DNA of 64,000 bases, from contig NZ_RCCK01000015.1 in the NCBI RefSeq assembly GCF_003664035.1, positions 186,001-250,000 on the forward strand, written 5' to 3'. Shown piece after piece: positions 51,014 through 60,407 of the stretch (position 1 is the first letter of the stretch; every line of letters begins with the position of its first letter). Position numbers and translations under genes: made by a program. Origin of the DNA: Pedobacter alluvionis. Its GTDB lineage: Bacteria > Bacteroidota > Bacteroidia > Sphingobacteriales > Sphingobacteriaceae. Below the pieces are notes generated by a model. It saw only the letters and a program-made list of their open reading frames with translations. It did not search any database and was not told the DNA's origin.

Positions 51014-52594
51014 TTATAAAGGTTGAACAGTTCGTACACTTCTAACAGGATTAGTTAATGAACCCCTGTTGAATTCTATGGCATAATTTGGAATAGGAAC
51101 TTGCCAGCCCGCCGCATCCTGTGCAAAAGACTTCAATACATAATTACCGATAGGTGTGTTTGCATTAGTTTGCGCATTATAGCTGTAAGCCGGGTGCCTG
51201 ATGGTAAAATCCTGTGGAAGCGGGTATCTGGAGTTTACCGCATACCGCCTCAAATCGAACCACCTGTGCCCTTCAAAACATAATTCCCGTCTGCGTTCTG
51301 CCCTGATAAATTCTACCAGTTCCTGATTGCCAGCGGGTATTTGATCTATTGTGGCGTTTTTAAACCGCTTTACCCTTAGCTTCTGGATTTCATTTCTCGC
51401 TTCATCATTTGCTCCGGTCATTGCCAGGGCCTCTGCGTTGTTTAAAATTACTTCTGCATAACGGAAAGAAAAAATGCAGGATACCTGTTCCGGGTCATTA
51501 TAGGTTTGCCAGCTGCGGTATTTCGCCGGTAACCATGATTTAGTTTTAGCAGACCTTTGAAAGAAAGCATTAAGCCTCAAATCATCTGAAGCATAGCTAC
51601 TCATTAAAGTGCTTGAGGCTTTAAAAGACGAGGCCAGGCGATCATTACCGCTATAATTAGCGGTAGAATCATTTATAAATACGGCAGGTACTGCATTCGC
51701 CCCCATGGTAAAAATGGATTCATTCGAACTCCGGTAAGTAAAATTCGTATTTGGTGAATATAAATTCAGATCATTAAGCGTATAGCCCATCGCACCAAGA
51801 CTTTTACCTGCGGCTATCGCTTTGTCATATTGCTCCGTATACAAGTATACACGGCTTTGCAGGATTTTCACCGCTGCAATCCCAACCCGTATTTTTGTAT
51901 TCGGGTTATAGCCCTGTAAGTATTGTTCGGCCTGATCAAGATCTGCAACAATTTGTTTATAAACTTTATCATTGTTGTCTCTTTTAAAATAATTGTCTTC
52001 TACTTTTTCTGAGATCTTCACTGGAACACCTTCGTCTGTAGCAGCTGAATTGACACGGTATGGACTGCCATAAACATTTTGCAATAGGAAATAATAGTAA
52101 GCCCTTAAGAAATAGGCTTCACCACGAATGTGTTGTAAGGTTGAATTATCAGCCGTTTCTGCTATTTTTGAAGCCTCAAACAAAATGGCGTTTATAGCCC
52201 CCACACGCTTATAAATCTTTCTCCACAGAATTTCATCCCAGGAAAGATTCAAGACATTTAATGCAGGCGTTTGGCTCCAGTTATGGAATCCTGATAATTT
52301 ATAAAGCGGGGTAGACTTGTCGGTTTCTGCGAAGCCAAGTGCAAACTGTTCAGAATCGTCGTCCATAACATGAAGCCATGGCGCGGTTAGACCGGTTTCT
52401 GAAAGGTCGCCCATGGTCTCCTGATTGCTGTAAGCCGAAAGGGAAACACTGTTTATGAATGCTTCTCCGATCATCAGTTTGTTCAGATCATCTGTGTTTT
52501 GAACATATTTCAGATCAGTTGAGTATTCATCCAGAAATTTACTGCACGATGAAAAGAGCAACAATACCGGTAAAAAAATATAGATGTATTTCAT
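51014..52594 (-). CDS. SusD/RagB-family nutrient-binding outer-membrane lipoprotein
   Basis: A 526-aa SusD-like protein. Lipobox FSSC (Cys17). It begins CSKFLDEYSTDL, typical for the family, contains the TPR stretches (AVKILQSRVYLYTEQYDKAIAAG) and the C-terminal signature FIRAERRRELCFEGHRWFDLRRY. It follows the SusC gene by 11 bases and should cap that transporter on the cell surface. The ligand is unknown; the neighbouring redoxins and protease suggest a protein, peptide or thiol-containing substrate rather than a glycan, since no glycosidase is in the operon. Confidence 0.94.
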   Translation of the reverse strand: MKYIYIFLPVLLLFSSCSKFLDEYSTDLKYVQNTDDLNKLMIGEAFINSVSLSAYSNQETMGDLSETGLTAPWLHVMDDDSEQFALGFAETDKSTPLYKLSGFHNWSQTPALNVLNLSWDEILWRKIYKRVGAINAILFEASKIAETADNSTLQHIRGEAYFLRAYYYFLLQNVYGSPYRVNSAATDEGVPVKISEKVEDNYFKRDNNDKVYKQIVADLDQAEQYLQGYNPNTKIRVGIAAVKILQSRVYLYTEQYDKAIAAGKSLGAMGYTLNDLNLYSPNTNFTYRSSNESIFTMGANAVPAVFINDSTANYSGNDRLASSFKASSTLMSSYASDDLRLNAFFQRSAKTKSWLPAKYRSWQTYNDPEQVSCIFSFRYAEVILNNAEALAMTGANDEARNEIQKLRVKRFKNATIDQIPAGNQELVEFIRAERRRELCFEGHRWFDLRRYAVNSRYPLPQDFTIRHPAYSYNAQTNANTPIGNYVLKSFAQDAAGWQVPIPNYAIEFNRGSLTNPVRSVRTVQPL

Positions 52595-52605
52595 GATGCT
52601 TTAGT

Positions 52606-55600
52606 TTAAAATGAAACATTGATGCTACCTGAATAAGTAGGGGTTAGTGAAAGGTTGACGTTTGGTGTTGAACCCGACTGTGTTGGGTCCTGTCCTTTCA
52701 GCATTTTACTGCTTATAATGAAAAGATTGGTTCCGGTTACGCTGACATACGCTGAACTCAGGCCAAGTTTGTGAACGAGTTTTTCTGCAAAGTTATATCG
52801 GAAAGAGGTGGACTGCAGTTTCAAATAATCTCCGCTAACCAGTCTGATGTCCGAATTGTCATACAGCTCATAGATACTTCCTCCAAATTTATATGCTGAT
52901 GCTGCAGATTGTGTCCACCAGGGCGAATTTAAATTGTTGTCTGACTGCAATCCGGGTATGTTGGTATAAGCTTCATCTCCGGGTCTGCGCCAGCGGTCTA
53001 CAAACTCTTTACGAAGGTTTTGCTGTGGATAGGCAATTGCGGTTCCATATCCTGAAGCGATCTTCATCAATCGGATCTTGTTGCCCAAAGAGTAGGTCAA
53101 GTTGAACGATAAACCAAAGTTTCTCCAGCCGAAATAATTGGATAAACCACCTTGAATAAAAGGTTCACGACGCCCTGATTCACTCATTACCTCTAAAAAA
53201 ACGTCCTCTGCTTTCATTGAACCATATTTTTGCTGATAAGCAGCTGCCTGTTCCGCTTCTGTTCCGTAAAAAATCGGAGAACCGTCTACCGGGCTCAGTC
53301 CCTTAAACTTGTAAGAGTAAAATGTATTTAGTGGCTTACCGGCAAGCTGAACAGTTCCCGCCAAAAAGTCTGTGTATTTTAAGTTATCAACCAAAACATT
53401 GTTTCTATTGTTAATTGTACGATTTAAAACTTTGTTCAACACCTGACCAAGCTGTGGGTCAAAGTGCCATGTGAATCCACGTTTTGAACCTTTTGCGCCC
53501 ACATTGTCGATCGCTCTAATACTTAAACTTACCTCGATACCCTTGTTTTCCAATGTACCGCTATTGATTACATACTTTTCTACCCCATTAATCTCTGAAA
53601 CCGTTTTATCAAGAAATGCATCTTCAGTCTTTTTATAGAAGTAGCCCAGCGATCCGCTTATTTTATTTCCGAACAAAGAGAAGTCCATTGCAACGTTAGA
53701 GGAAGAAGTCCGTTCCCATTTCAAATCCGGATTAGGAAAATTTGCAATTGTTGAATACTGTGAATTGTAATAAAGGTCTGAAGTTGGTTTTTGCTGAATG
53801 ACCATGTTGGCAGATTGTCCCGGCAACATATTTCCCTGCCAACCCCATGAGGCTCTCATCGCTAGATCATTTACCCACGACACATTTTTCACCAAATCGT
53901 CTTTCATATTCCATCGGCCGGAAACGGCCCATATTGGCAGGAATCTGTTGTTTGCTCTTGCTCCGAATAAGTTCGACTGCTCACCCCGGATATGTACATT
54001 CACCATGTAACGGTTATTCCAGGAATAACCCGTGGTACCGTACCAGGCCAGGGTATTTGTCAATTGACGGTTATAGGAGCCCAGGGCTTCTATTCTAGCC
54101 ATCCATTGCTGGTAATAACCGGTATTGGTTGTGGGTACAACATCAAAATAACCACCCATTTCAGGAAAATAACCTCTCCTGGTGATGTTAAAACCTTTAT
54201 ATTCTGAAGATATAGCTTCCATGCCGGCACTTGCATTGATGGAATGTTTATCATCTTTCCCAAAATAGGTGGTATAATTGGCCTGTACACGAGCCGTATA
54301 CCCATTGTTATGCGTTTCACTTCTCTGAAGTTCACCACCAACCGGGGCAAGATCAAATCTGGGGTCCCTATTCCCTCTTAGTTGATAAATGTAGTAAGTG
54401 TCTTTCGTATAATATACTTCTCTATTGTTGCTGCTTGCATTGTAAGCAAATGTACCATCTACATCCAGGCCAGTCATTACCCTATATTTTATTAATGCCC
54501 TGATGTTGGCTGAAATAAGGTCGGTACGATCTCCCGAATTCTCTTTTTCTTTAAGAATATTATAGTTATAAATCGGAGATCCGTTAATCACCTTCGGATA
54601 GAAAAAATAACTGCCGTCTGCATTGAAAGCCGGGATCGTTCTGCTGGTGTTGTACGCATAGTTCATCACGCCTAAATCTTGTGGGGTATAATCTCTGGTC
54701 GAATAGTTACCTGTAAATGAGATTTGAGCCATAAATTTTTTATAATCTGCAGTGATGCTCATGAGCGATGAATAGCGTTTATTATTTTCACCTTTTATTG
54801 CGCCATTTTCATTCTGATAGCCTAAAGAGGAATAATATTTGATTCCATTGGCGCCACCGGAAAGACTTAGATTATGATTCTGAGAGATGGCATCCTGGGT
54901 GACAAGTCCCATCCAGTCGGTATTTACATTTGCATAATAATCAGTTAACCGCTTAAATTCATCGTACTTGATATTACCTGCATAATAGTCTTGAAGTGCT
55001 TTTTCGTAACCGGTAAACTGCGTTACATTATTGTACTGCATCCCTCGTTCGATCATCTCTTTAGAGACATCCATACGTTCCTGCGAGTTCATCATGTACA
55101 TACTTTTATCCGAGTACCTTGGGTGCCTGGAGAAGCTGGTTGTACCCATGTAAGAGATTACAGGTCTGCCAACTTTACCCTTTCTTGTTGTGATTACAAT
55201 TACGCCGTTACCTGCTTTTGCACCATAAAGTGCCGTCGCAGATGCATCTTTAAGTACATCGATTTGTTCAATATCCTGAGGATTCAGTCCCGCAATTGCA
55301 TTACCTAATAAATTTACAAAGTCCAGATCATTGATATCTTTTGGATTAACATTAACAGGATCCGTCAATACAATTCCGTCTAAGACCCATAGCGGCTCTC
55401 TGTTTCCCAAAACCGTTGATGTACCCCGAATCCTTAATCTGGGTGCGGCACCCACCTGACCAGAGTTTTCCATAAAGATCATCCCGGGAACCCTACCTTC
55501 TAATAATTTGTCAATGGTATTGATCCCCGGGGTGATTATACTGTCCATTTTAATGGTAGTTACTGCACTTGTCAGCTTTCTGCTGTCAATCTTCTCATAA

Positions 55601-56265
55601 CCAGTATTAACAATCGTTACTTCATTCAGTTCTGAGGAGGTAAGTGCCAGTGTAACCGTTCTGGCCCGTATTGCATTGACTTCCAATTTGGCGTAGCCCA
55701 GGTGATGGATCTCAAGAGTGGAGTTGGCATACTGGGTAGGAATTACAAATTTCCCATTTTCGTCTGTTCTGGTTGAAAAATTTGAACCTTTAACTTTAAT
55801 TGTAGCCCCGTCCAACGGTTTACCGTCCTCTGTAGTCACTCTACCATCTACCGGAGTCTCCATCAAATCAGAAGGAGCAGATGCGTTCTTATCCAGTATG
55901 ATAATTATACGGTCTTTGATTTCATAAGTAAGAGGTTGTTCAGTGAACAATTTCCGTAATGCATTGATTAACGGTTCGTTAACAAGCTTCAAGGTTACCG
56001 GTCTGGCTTTTTTTAAAATCCGGTCGTTGTATGAGAAATCATATTTCGTTTGCTTACTGATGGCCTCAGCTGCTTGTACAAAAGGTGCATTTTTTAAATT
56101 AATGGAAACCGTTTGCGCACTTAATTTACTACTGAGTTGTAGTGCAAAAAAAGCCAGGAAGATGAGAATAAATTTAAATGGTGATGTGCTGCTGTTGGTT
56201 ACAGTATCGCCTGGTTCAGACGGCACACGCCTCCCTTTGTCCTTGTGGATAAGGAAATAGTTCAT
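52606..56265 (-). CDS. SusC/RagA-family TonB-linked outer-membrane protein with STN domain
   Basis: A 1219-aa importer. A polar N-terminus of ~28 residues precedes the signal-like segment FKFILIFLAFFALQLSS, ending KLSAQ near residue 51. The STN domain lies at about 52-125 (APFVQAAEAISKQTKYDFSY), followed by a carboxypeptidase-regulatory-like domain at about 138-215 (VDGRVTTEDGKPLDGATIKV). The plug from about 225 shows LRIRGTSTVLGNREPLWVLDG and LKDASATALYGAKAGNGVIVITTRKG. The barrel ends SLTPTYSGSINVSF. The STN domain fits control by the FecR/ECF pair upstream. It is the head of the susC-susD-lipoprotein-redoxin-protease set. Confidence 0.94.
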   Translation of the reverse strand: MNYFLIHKDKGRRVPSEPGDTVTNSSTSPFKFILIFLAFFALQLSSKLSAQTVSINLKNAPFVQAAEAISKQTKYDFSYNDRILKKARPVTLKLVNEPLINALRKLFTEQPLTYEIKDRIIIILDKNASAPSDLMETPVDGRVTTEDGKPLDGATIKVKGSNFSTRTDENGKFVIPTQYANSTLEIHHLGYAKLEVNAIRARTVTLALTSSELNEVTIVNTGYEKIDSRKLTSAVTTIKMDSIITPGINTIDKLLEGRVPGMIFMENSGQVGAAPRLRIRGTSTVLGNREPLWVLDGIVLTDPVNVNPKDINDLDFVNLLGNAIAGLNPQDIEQIDVLKDASATALYGAKAGNGVIVITTRKGKVGRPVISYMGTTSFSRHPRYSDKSMYMMNSQERMDVSKEMIERGMQYNNVTQFTGYEKALQDYYAGNIKYDEFKRLTDYYANVNTDWMGLVTQDAISQNHNLSLSGGANGIKYYSSLGYQNENGAIKGENNKRYSSLMSITADYKKFMAQISFTGNYSTRDYTPQDLGVMNYAYNTSRTIPAFNADGSYFFYPKVINGSPIYNYNILKEKENSGDRTDLISANIRALIKYRVMTGLDVDGTFAYNASSNNREVYYTKDTYYIYQLRGNRDPRFDLAPVGGELQRSETHNNGYTARVQANYTTYFGKDDKHSINASAGMEAISSEYKGFNITRRGYFPEMGGYFDVVPTTNTGYYQQWMARIEALGSYNRQLTNTLAWYGTTGYSWNNRYMVNVHIRGEQSNLFGARANNRFLPIWAVSGRWNMKDDLVKNVSWVNDLAMRASWGWQGNMLPGQSANMVIQQKPTSDLYYNSQYSTIANFPNPDLKWERTSSSNVAMDFSLFGNKISGSLGYFYKKTEDAFLDKTVSEINGVEKYVINSGTLENKGIEVSLSIRAIDNVGAKGSKRGFTWHFDPQLGQVLNKVLNRTINNRNNVLVDNLKYTDFLAGTVQLAGKPLNTFYSYKFKGLSPVDGSPIFYGTEAEQAAAYQQKYGSMKAEDVFLEVMSESGRREPFIQGGLSNYFGWRNFGLSFNLTYSLGNKIRLMKIASGYGTAIAYPQQNLRKEFVDRWRRPGDEAYTNIPGLQSDNNLNSPWWTQSAASAYKFGGSIYELYDNSDIRLVSGDYLKLQSTSFRYNFAEKLVHKLGLSSAYVSVTGTNLFIISSKMLKGQDPTQSGSTPNVNLSLTPTYSGSINVSF

Positions 56266-56338
56266 ATTTTTGTAAGGTTAGTTAGTTTGTTTGAATGGTT
56301 TGTTGATTATTTCTCTGAATCGGATCTATCTATCACAG

Positions 56339-56362
56339 CTGATGGTGTGCCCACACCGTCAG
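56339..56362 (-). other. Hairpin in the FecR-SusC intergenic region
   Basis: An 11-bp stem (CTGACGGTGTG / CACACCATCAG on the minus strand, one G-U) with a 2-base loop, 37 bases beyond fecR. It has no T-run on the minus strand, so read-through into susC is possible; mRNA processing or stabilisation of the susC transcript is an alternative. It is placed like the hairpin at 14180-14208. Confidence 0.55.
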
Positions 56363-56398
56363 CCTTTTTAACAGACGCCGAAAATTACATGGTAAATT

Positions 56399-57556
56399 CT
56401 AGCGCATAAGCTTTACACTCCTTCCTTTGATATCAAATTTTAAATCTGTTATTTTTTCGAGTGCGTGTAATACGGTAGATAATTTTTTATCCCTGCTGAT
56501 TGATGCATGAATCTGGATGTCAGCAGGAATTCCGGTGTAATCGACGTCCAGGTTATACCAACGTTCAACCTGCCGCATCACTTCGGTTAATGGGGTTGCT
56601 TTAAAACGGAACTGACCATCTTTCCAGGCAACAAACAGGCTTGCGTCAACTTCTGCGATTTCGAAACCAGCGCCTGCGAGTACAGACTGTTCTCCGGGAT
56701 GCAGTTGCGGTGCCTCATTATTGCCTTCTCTGCTAAGTTGTACGCGACCATTGACCAAAGTGGTAACTGTTTTATTTTCATCCTGATAAGCGTTGACGTT
56801 AAAACTGGTTCCTAAAACCCTTATTTGCTGCCCCATGGTGCTCACAATAAATGGCAGGCTGGCATTATGATGTACTTCAAAATAAGCTTCACCAACAAGT
56901 TCTACCCTTCTTTCTTTACCTGAAAAAGTTGCCGGATAAGACAATGATGAAGCTGCATTAAGCCATACTTTGGTGCCATCACTTAAGGTGACACAATATT
57001 GCCCGCCCTTGGGAGTACTTAAGGTAAGATTTTGATTTAACTCTTCATTCTCCACCAGTGTCCCGTCTTTATAGCGGACAATTCCATTTTCGGTAATAAT
57101 CTCTTGTTTTTCGCCGTTCAACTGATATACGGTACCTTTCGATGAAATTAAAGATGCACGGTTGGTTCCGGGTTGTATATCAGTAATGTTCTTTGAGGTT
57201 AGCTTACCAGCCGGATCATTTTTTAAAATAAAATATATTGATACCGATAAGGATACAAAAATAAGCACTGCAGCGGCTACTTTAGTGATCCAGGAAATTC
57301 TGCCCATCAATGTGGGTTTTTTCAAGCCTATGTTATGTTGAATTTCAATCCAGGCCAAATCCGCTACTTCGGCAGATTTTTCATTAAGTATATTTGAAGG
57401 AACTTCAGATGCAAAATGCGCTTGAAGTAATCTGTTTAATTGCTCCTCGTTATTTCCGGTCTGAAAAAATGAGTGTAATTGAAATAATTCCTCATCATTG
57501 ATGGTATTATTTATATGTTTTTCAAATAAAAGTTCAACTTTAATCTTTTCGTTCAT
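56399..57556 (-). CDS. FecR-family anti-sigma factor
   Basis: A 385-aa inner-membrane regulator. N-terminal cytoplasmic region of ~85 residues; one TM segment at about 88-110 (WITKVAAAVLIFVSLSVSIYF); FecR domain at about 180-275 (TPKGGQYCVTLSDGTKVWLNAA, GEAYFEVHHNASLPFIV, IRVLGTSFNVNAYQDEN); C-terminal DUF4974 at about 310-385 (FRFKATPLTEVMRQVERWYNLDVDY). It should hold the ECF sigma factor encoded 68 bases upstream and release it when the STN domain of the SusC protein signals substrate. Confidence 0.95.
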   Translation of the reverse strand: MNEKIKVELLFEKHINNTINDEELFQLHSFFQTGNNEEQLNRLLQAHFASEVPSNILNEKSAEVADLAWIEIQHNIGLKKPTLMGRISWITKVAAAVLIFVSLSVSIYFILKNDPAGKLTSKNITDIQPGTNRASLISSKGTVYQLNGEKQEIITENGIVRYKDGTLVENEELNQNLTLSTPKGGQYCVTLSDGTKVWLNAASSLSYPATFSGKERRVELVGEAYFEVHHNASLPFIVSTMGQQIRVLGTSFNVNAYQDENKTVTTLVNGRVQLSREGNNEAPQLHPGEQSVLAGAGFEIAEVDASLFVAWKDGQFRFKATPLTEVMRQVERWYNLDVDYTGIPADIQIHASISRDKKLSTVLHALEKITDLKFDIKGRSVKLMR

Positions 57557-57624
57557 CTAAATAGGCTGTTTTATCCACAGCATATAATGAATACACACGA
57601 AAAATAAAAAATAGCACCCCTAAA

Positions 57625-58218
57625 TCAATTATTTTTGAAAAAAATTGGAAGTAAACACAATAAAAGTTCAAAATGCTTAGATTTTAGCGCAAGCCTCACC
57701 CTTTTATTAGCCTCCTGGATATGATGATTGATAGCAGATGCGCTAATCTTCAACTCATCACTAATTTCCTGATAACTCCGTCCTTCTAACTTATGCATGA
57801 CATAAACCTTTCGCTGTCGCTCCGTCAGTTTACTCAAAGCCATGTCTAGCAATGCTCTAGTTTGCGATGCATCATCTGCATCATCCATAGGATTGTAACC
57901 TACATCCGGATCAATTTCACTCCGCATAAGCTGGTCATATATATTTCTCCTGAAAGCATTTTTTGAAAGATTTGCTGCCATTTTATACAGCAATGCGCCA
58001 AAACTAAGTTCGGGATCTATTGTTTTACGAATTTCCCATATCTTCATGAAGATGTCCTGGAGGATATCTTTAGCTATTTCTTCTGATTTTAAAATCTGAA
58101 TCAATTTTGAAACCAGGCGCTGTGCATAACATTTATATATTTCTTTAAATGCAGATTCGTCCCCATCCCGCAACTTTCGCAGCAGTTCCTTTTCATCGGT
58201 GATGGCTATTTTTTTCAA
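57625..58218 (-). CDS. ECF-type RNA polymerase sigma-70 factor
   Basis: A 197-aa ECF sigma factor with an apparent TTG start (KKIAITDEKELLRKLRDGDE). Region 2: AFKEIYKCYAQRLVSKLI, EEIAKDILQDIFMKIWEIRK. Region 4 at about 135-185: LSKLTERQRKVYVMHKLEGRSYQEISDELKISASAINHHI, with the recognition helix at its end. The C-terminal tail is hydrophobic (FELLLCLLPIFF), as in the paralogue at 12180. It is the first gene of the sigma-FecR-SusCD unit; the region upstream holds T-rich sequence and a possible -7 box (TACCTTCG on the minus strand). Confidence 0.94.
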   Translation of the reverse strand: MKKIAITDEKELLRKLRDGDESAFKEIYKCYAQRLVSKLIQILKSEEIAKDILQDIFMKIWEIRKTIDPELSFGALLYKMAANLSKNAFRRNIYDQLMRSEIDPDVGYNPMDDADDASQTRALLDMALSKLTERQRKVYVMHKLEGRSYQEISDELKISASAINHHIQEANKRVRLALKSKHFELLLCLLPIFFKNN

Positions 58219-58895
58219 GAAAATCAGAAGTTAGTTGAAATCGAAGGTAACAAAAAAGTAACTTAAACACAATAACCTGGCTTAACACCCGAAGCAGGCA
58301 GTTAGTGTATAGCGAAACGGCTCGTTATTCGTTTCGCGTAGAGAAGACAAGTGACCGCATACAGAACAGTTCAAACAAAAAAAGCAAACCCGGTAAAATC
58401 CGTTGCTTGTTTTTATACTTAAAGCCTGTTTAAAATTAAAATAAAATTTATTTCATATGTCAGTCTGAGCGTAGTCGAAGACCATTTCAACACATTAATA
58501 AAGCAATCGACTACGCTATTATTGACGTTGTTTTGCAAATTATTATTAATCAGTACTTTAGCTGCTTCGGTATTTCCGCCCAGCTAGGCCATAGCACGAT
58601 ATCCCCGTTCTGCTGAAATCCGGCCTAACAAATTTTTCGGGTTGCACTGCCTAAGCCAACCTACCAGCTTCGAAAGAAAAATTTTCAGCCGGTGTTTTTT
58701 GTTTCTTTTTGACACCAAAAAGAAAGAGCCCTTCGGCGGCGGCGAGCCGAGGCAAGACTGCGCCGTAGGACAAGGGAAACGATTGTACGTCACTCATATT
58801 GATTTCTATACAATAAATTACCCCTCAGTGTGACAGCAAAAGGCTATTGATATTTGTTATAAAAATTTAAACAGGCTCTTAAAGTCATATCTAAA
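58219..58895. other. Intergenic region rich in repeats and hairpins
   Basis: No convincing gene. From left to right: the promoter region of the sigma gene; a terminator-like hairpin (AACAAAAAAAGCAA with TTGCTTGTTTTT, 58374-58414); an imperfect palindrome at 58459-58527; and a block near 58,680-58,750 with GGTGTTTTTTGTTTCTTTTTGACACC... that recurs in this kind of genome in front of GC-rich text. Frames of 60-70 codons here are repeat-derived. Confidence 0.45.
58459..58527. repeat. Imperfect palindromic intergenic repeat
   Basis: GTCAGTCTGAGCGTAGTCGA at the left pairs approximately with TCGACTACGCTATTATTGAC at the right. Same general design as the elements at 1296 and 2095 but a different sequence. 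Confidence 0.55.
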
Positions 58896-59309
58896 TTAAC
58901 CCTGCTGTTCAGGCATGCCGTTCGGGTCCATCCATACATATTCCCAATGGTGACCATCAAGATCATCAAAACTATGCTGATACATAAAACCATAATCGGT
59001 AGCCGGATTAGGTATCGTCGCGCCAGCTGCTACCGCTTTGTCTACCATTTCGTTAACCGCATCTTTACTATCGGCCGATATGGCAATGGAAGTTTCTATT
59101 GTTTTGTGTGCATCTATAATTTCTTTTTCGGTAAACGTCTGGAAAAATGTTCTGGTCAGCAGCATGATATAAATAGTATCGCTGATGATCATGCAGGTTG
59201 CTTTCTCATTGGTAAATTTGGGATTAAAAGTATATCCGAGTTTGGTGAAAAATTCCACCGATTTGCCGAGGTCGTTAACAGCCAGGTTTACAAAAATTTG
59301 AGTTGCCAT
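58896..59309 (-). CDS. VOC (glyoxalase/bleomycin-resistance fold) family protein
   Basis: A 137-aa protein of the vicinal-oxygen-chelate fold. The ATG at 59309 (MATQIFVNLAVNDLGKSVEFF) is the natural family start. Paired beta-alpha-beta-beta-beta modules: N-terminal NLAVNDLGKSVEFFTKLGYTF and C-terminal GFMYQHSFDDLDGHHWEYVWMDP, where the terminal Glu/His positions would bind metal. Members of this subgroup are often labelled glyoxalase or extradiol dioxygenase, but their substrate is unknown. Single gene. Confidence 0.9.
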   Translation of the reverse strand: MATQIFVNLAVNDLGKSVEFFTKLGYTFNPKFTNEKATCMIISDTIYIMLLTRTFFQTFTEKEIIDAHKTIETSIAISADSKDAVNEMVDKAVAAGATIPNPATDYGFMYQHSFDDLDGHHWEYVWMDPNGMPEQQG

Positions 59310-59536
59310 ATAGTTTTTATGCTTTAGTATATTCAAAGATATACTAAAGCTACATGGAAATTAACGTGCAAAAACGACAAGTTAAGGGGTAAAACGCGAC
59401 TTATTGATGGCTTGCTAATTAACCGCAAAGACCGCTAAGTAAAGGCGCAAAGCACGCAGAGTTGCCTGGCTAGCGTATAGTATCGGCTTTACGTCCATCT
59501 TATATCATCCATTTCACCTCAGGTCTATATTTTTTG

Positions 59537-60151
59537 TTAATTAATAAATTGTATCTGTTGTACCAAATAGGCCTTCCCAAATTGCTGCGGATCGTGTACC
59601 ACTGTAGCTTTAATGGCCTTCCATTTTGGCCTTTGTCCATTTTGCCAGTTCGTACGGATTTCCTGTGCATTCAACCAGATTTCCTCCAGCTCATTCTGAA
59701 TGGTACTGTTTGCATAAGTGAGCTGTAACTTACCTGGAATCATATAATATTCAGTTCCTGTTTTGCTGAGCCTAATATTTGGTCCGCCAACGAGGTAATT
59801 GGTAATGAGCTGCACAGTAAAAGACTCATTTCCTTTATACTGCTCTTTACTATTGATCTTTTCGAAAAAAAAATAGTACGATGACGCATCTTGAGGCGGA
59901 TTTTCATTATACTTAAATGTAGCTTTAACACGGTAAGTATAACCAGGTTCCCGCTGATCAAAACCCGAAAGCGAAGCGCCGGCATCTACATTACCGGGCA
60001 ATTTTAATAGCTGATCATTATCCGCACCGTAGCGATGGCTTACCAGTAGTTCAACTTCCTGTCCATTTTTTAAGTTCAGCGGACCATATCTTTCTGATTT
60101 TTTACAAGAAACAAATGCGAAAATGATGAATAAAAGGAGTAGGTTTTTCAT
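59537..60151 (-). CDS. Lipoprotein with DUF4377-like domain
   Basis: A 204-aa lipoprotein (lipobox FVSC, Cys16). The middle region FDQREPGYTYRVKATFKYN then PPQDASSYYFFFEKINSKEQYKG matches the pattern of DUF4377 (G-Y-x-Y-x-hydrophobic, P-x-D-A/G-S-S-x-x-Y). The C-terminal half (residues ~120-204) is a second beta-rich part ending YLVQQIQFIN. No function is known; DUF4377 proteins often sit in the envelope near heat-shock or META-domain proteins. It is alone here, divergent from the histidine kinase gene. Confidence 0.7.
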   Translation of the reverse strand: MKNLLLLFIIFAFVSCKKSERYGPLNLKNGQEVELLVSHRYGADNDQLLKLPGNVDAGASLSGFDQREPGYTYRVKATFKYNENPPQDASSYYFFFEKINSKEQYKGNESFTVQLITNYLVGGPNIRLSKTGTEYYMIPGKLQLTYANSTIQNELEEIWLNAQEIRTNWQNGQRPKWKAIKATVVHDPQQFGKAYLVQQIQFIN

Positions 60152-60407
60152 AGAGATGCTATTTTTTAGATAATGTCTACTCCTAAAACGTAAAGGTGCC
60201 GACAGACGCTACACCAGATTGATCATTTTGTTTCTCCCGCAGATTTAAAAGATTAACGCAGAGCGCACCAGGATATTTTTTGTTTCTTTTGTGAAATAGA
60301 TTTCGGACTTCAGCCTAAAAAACACTTATCCCCCAAAAGCCTACGCTCGTGTACTTTGTCTTCTTTCTTAAAATTAGTTTTCGTTGCTTTGTTCAGCGCA
60401 GAAAATT

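Noticed and set aside
58218..58260. Extended or alternative ATG start for the second ECF sigma factor
   Set aside because: No in-frame ATG is found; TTG at 58218 keeps the family N-terminus.
58584..58833. Overlapping frames of 63-70 codons on both strands
   Set aside because: They lie in hairpin- and repeat-rich intergenic sequence and translate to repeat-like text.
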